DNA from: a virus | DNA length: 24,185 bases | IMG/VR virus record: IMGVR_UViG_3300050821_012852 | Location: 1-24,185 of that record | Direction: 5' to 3' (one strand) | Shown: in pieces, positions 22,347 through 24,185 of the stretch | How the letters are laid out: each line of letters begins with the position of its first letter | Numbering within the stretch: the stretch's first letter is position 1 | Translations under genes and position numbers: made by a program | The notes under the pieces: generated by a model | The model's input: the letters and a program-made list of their open reading frames with translations, nothing else | Told to the model about the DNA's origin: nothing | Database searches by the model: none

Positions 22347-22375
22347 ATGGTATGAGGGGTGGTGTCAGGCGTCTA
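22347..22375 (-). promoter_or_regulatory. Leaderless-type promoter of the fibre gene
   Basis: On the minus strand TAGACG (22375-22370), a 17-base spacer, TACCAT (22352-22347), 6 bases and ATG at 22340. The TAGACG hexamer is identical to those before the 125-aa and 493-aa genes. No Shine-Dalgarno sequence lies between TACCAT and the ATG; the six bases are CGGGGG. The gap between the two genes is only 46 bases and is filled by this arrangement. Confidence 0.6.
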
Positions 22376-22386
22376 GAGACCCGGTC

Positions 22387-23868
22387 CTAGCGCACGATCC
22401 CGGACAGCTTGGTGACGCCGTGGTCGTAGGCCTGGATCGACATCGTGACGACGTCGCCGGCCGCCAGGCCCTGCCCCGTCTGCCATACCGTGGCGTTGGC
22501 CGGGTTGAAGAAGAACGGCGCCGTCCGCGCGTTGGATCCAGAGCTGTTGTTCTTCACGAAGCAGAGCGCGTTCACCAGGGTCGGCGATCCCAGCGACAGC
22601 GGCACGCCGCCTCCATCGCCGCGGTCGAGCGCCAGGATCGCGGTGGCGGAAGTGGAGACCGCCGAGACGCCGACGTCGATGAAGGCGCGCGTCGACACGG
22701 CCGGCTTGGACCCGGGGACGCCGAACGACTCCGCGCCCGTGATCGTCTTCGTCAACGACGTGTTCTCCGCGGCGCCCAGGATGTAGGTCATGTCCTCCGA
22801 CATGACGCAGGCGTGCCGGCGCGTCGTCCCCGCGCGGACGAACCCGATCCCGATGTAGACGGCGCCGGAGATCGTCGTGGTGCCGCGCGGCGTGGTGATC
22901 GCGGAGCTGGGCTGCCCCAGGTTGTTTGGCGCGACGAGGCTCTCAACTACGGCGACCGGGGCCATGCCACCGCCGGAGAGCGCCGTCCCTTGGGGCGCGT
23001 GGCGTCCGCCGCACAGGTAGATGTAGTACGGCTTGTCGGTCGCGCCCGCGGCGATGCTGAACGGGTTGTTCGCCGTGTCCTGCGAGACGGGGACGCCGAA
23101 GAGGGCGCTGGCGTCGAGGATCTCACCGTCGATCAGGACGAGGCTGGACGGCCCCGTCATCGTGAGGCCGGACGACGTCGTCGTGGGGTCGACGGTGCAG
23201 TCCCAGGTCAGTCGGCACCCGCTGAGGATCCCGCTCATCCGCGACCACGGGAACTCCGCGCGCCGAGAGAGCCGCGGGCAGGGGCCGAACGAAGACGCGG
23301 TTGGCGCGGCAGCCGGGACGAGCACCTCGAACAGCGCGCACTTGCCGGAGGGGACCGCGGGCGGCACCGGCGTTCCGGCCGGCGTCCCGGTGACTACGGT
23401 GATGATCGCCGCCGGGCCGCTGGTCTTGAAGACGCTCTGCGCAGCGATGGTGCGGGTCGATGGGTCGACCAAGATGTTCCTCGAGACGAGGTCGGTGTCA
23501 GCGCTCGCCGGCTGCGCCACCACGAGGTCGATGCGCGGGTTCGTCCCGTCCGGCGTCGCGAACGAGAGCGCGGGGACCGACCGCCAGCGGAGCACCTCGA
23601 AGGGCGAATCGTCGACCGTCAGACTCGGGTCCGTCGGGAAGTAGAAGAACGCGTCCCCGTCGGCCAGGGCCATCTGGAACCCCGACGTGAACGTCAGCGC
23701 CAGCGCGCTCAGCGCGCAGCTGAACGGGACGCCGACTGGGTCGGCGCTGCCCGCGGCGAGTACGTTCTGGAGCTCGCGTGACCAGAGCTGGTAGCTCCGG
23801 TTCTCGTCGCTCGACAGAGCGGTTTCCCGAGCGTTGATCTTCTCGCGGCTGAACGGCACTCCACCCAT
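22387..23868 (-). CDS. Probable tail or baseplate protein, 493 aa
   Basis: A 493-residue protein starting MGGVPFSREKINARETALSS. The first 60 residues are helical (SYQLWSRELQNVLAAGSADP). The rest is beta-rich with low charge and frequent Gly, Ser, Thr and Pro, for example GFQMALADGDAFFYFPTDPS and TNPRIDLVVAQPAS. The last part (about 380-493) repeats short beta elements (AILALDRGDGGGVPLSLG). A helical N-terminus for attachment and a long beta body suit a baseplate or fibre-base protein next to the giant fibre. A segment such as DKPYYIYLCGGRHA plus several Cys residues is unusual for fibres. No family recognised. The ATG has no ribosome site; TAGCCT is 6 bases upstream. Confidence 0.8.
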   Translation of the reverse strand: MGGVPFSREKINARETALSSDENRSYQLWSRELQNVLAAGSADPVGVPFSCALSALALTFTSGFQMALADGDAFFYFPTDPSLTVDDSPFEVLRWRSVPALSFATPDGTNPRIDLVVAQPASADTDLVSRNILVDPSTRTIAAQSVFKTSGPAAIITVVTGTPAGTPVPPAVPSGKCALFEVLVPAAAPTASSFGPCPRLSRRAEFPWSRMSGILSGCRLTWDCTVDPTTTSSGLTMTGPSSLVLIDGEILDASALFGVPVSQDTANNPFSIAAGATDKPYYIYLCGGRHAPQGTALSGGGMAPVAVVESLVAPNNLGQPSSAITTPRGTTTISGAVYIGIGFVRAGTTRRHACVMSEDMTYILGAAENTSLTKTITGAESFGVPGSKPAVSTRAFIDVGVSAVSTSATAILALDRGDGGGVPLSLGSPTLVNALCFVKNNSSGSNARTAPFFFNPANATVWQTGQGLAAGDVVTMSIQAYDHGVTKLSGIVR

Positions 23869-23874
23869 ACCGCG

Positions 23875-23904
23875 AGGCTACCGCGGTTGCCGCAGGCGCG
23901 TCTA
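23875..23904 (-). promoter_or_regulatory. Leaderless-type promoter of the 493-aa gene
   Basis: On the minus strand TAGACG (23904-23899), an 18-base spacer, TAGCCT (23880-23875), 6 bases and ATG at 23868. An inverted repeat ACCGCG/CGCGGT (23881-23886 region and 23869-23874) surrounds the -10. The -35 hexamer and the ATG distance agree with the fibre and 125-aa promoters; the -10 is the weakest of the set. Confidence 0.5.
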
Positions 23905-23913
23905 CCTACGCGG

Positions 23914-24185
23914 TCAGGGGCAGAGGCCGTTGAGCTTGATCATCGCCAGGGCGGTGCCGCACGATGTGGTGCCGGTCATCGCGGAATTGTAGACCGTGAG
24001 GCACTGCGCCTGCAGCTGCGCCTGGCTCGGGTTGGTCAGCGAGTCGCAGCACGCCAGGAGGTCGGCGCAGGTATAGCCGGCCGCGCCGCCAGTGCCGGCG
24101 CCCGCCGCGCCGCCGGCGCCCGCCGTCATCCCGCCCGCGCCTGGCATCCCGCCGGTCCCGGGAGCGCCAGCGGCGCCGCCGGCGT
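23914..24185 (-). CDS. Partial Gly/Ala-rich, Cys-rich protein
   Basis: The C-terminal 89 codons of a gene that begins outside the window. The visible protein starts with a Gly/Ala/Thr-rich linker in which Gly pairs recur (GGAAGAPGTGGMPGAGG, then MTAGAGGAAGAGTGGAAG), followed by a compact 50-residue domain with six Cys: YTCADLLACCDSLTNPSQAQ, QCLTVYN, TTSCGTALA and NGLCP at the end. A Gly/Ala linker before a C..CC..C..C..C domain is typical of secreted or surface proteins of Myxococcota. In a phage this could be a virion-surface or adhesion domain picked up from the host. The true start and any signal or lipoprotein sequence are outside the window. An internal Met at 24147 should not be taken as the start. 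Confidence 0.72.
   Translation of the reverse strand, partial: AGGAAGAPGTGGMPGAGGMTAGAGGAAGAGTGGAAGYTCADLLACCDSLTNPSQAQLQAQCLTVYNSAMTGTTSCGTALAMIKLNGLCP

Noticed and set aside
21925-23781. A 618-codon plus-strand reading frame opposite the fibre start and the 493-aa gene
   Set aside because: It crosses two minus-strand genes and their promoter, with low-complexity Arg/Gly/Asp composition and no recognisable motif.

Overview
This window is a dense stretch of a GC-rich, tailed double-stranded DNA phage or prophage. All 27 genes I can support lie on the minus strand, so transcription runs from the high coordinates to the low ones. The phage assignment rests on a CHAP-type lysis enzyme, a 2,208-residue repeat-rich fibre protein, and a replication and recombination set (DnaB-type helicase, SSB, RuvC-like resolvase, Cas4-like nuclease, HerA-like ATPase). 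The host is probably a high-GC bacterium. The Gly/Ala-rich linker plus Cys-rich tail of the protein at the right edge resembles secreted proteins of Myxococcota, but that is an inference. No integrase, portal, capsid or large terminase gene is visible.

Layout in transcription order. (1) 24185-14224, virion and lysis block: a partial Cys-rich protein, a 493-aa probable tail protein, the giant fibre (15714-22340) with six tandem repeats, two small proteins (171 and 125 aa), and the lysis enzyme. (2) 14202-12023: RuvC-like resolvase, a basic 159-aa protein behind an AT-rich regulatory gap, a sigma-factor-like protein and a helix-turn-helix protein. (3) 12026-6834, a tightly coupled recombination operon: Cas4-like PD-(D/E)XK nuclease, a possible annealing protein, a DUF7352-like protein, an SMC/RecF-like ATPase, a TIM-barrel protein resembling TrpF, and SSB. 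(4) 6734-1992: HerA-like ATPase, a 75-aa protein, an HNH endonuclease, a zinc-ribbon protein that may be a replication initiator or helicase loader, the DnaB-type helicase and an XRE-type regulator. (5) 1995-1: a B-box/AN1-like zinc-finger protein, small proteins, a second HNH-type protein, and the start of a gene that could be a small terminase.

How it works together. Genes in blocks 3-5 mostly have clear AGGAGG-type ribosome sites and share ATGA or TGATG overlaps, so they look translationally coupled. Most virion genes lack a ribosome site. Instead they carry a TAnnnT hexamer 6 or 7 bases before the ATG, and three also have TAGACG 17 or 18 bases further upstream. That is the arrangement of leaderless promoters, and the phage's own sigma-like protein is an obvious candidate to use them. 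The coding part of the putative initiator gene contains repeated CCGGAT/ATCCGG sites, two runs of eight C and an AT-rich patch, a layout like the origin inside the lambda O gene.

Gaps are short: the longest is 105 bases (13567-13671). No stretch of 300 bases lacks a gene.
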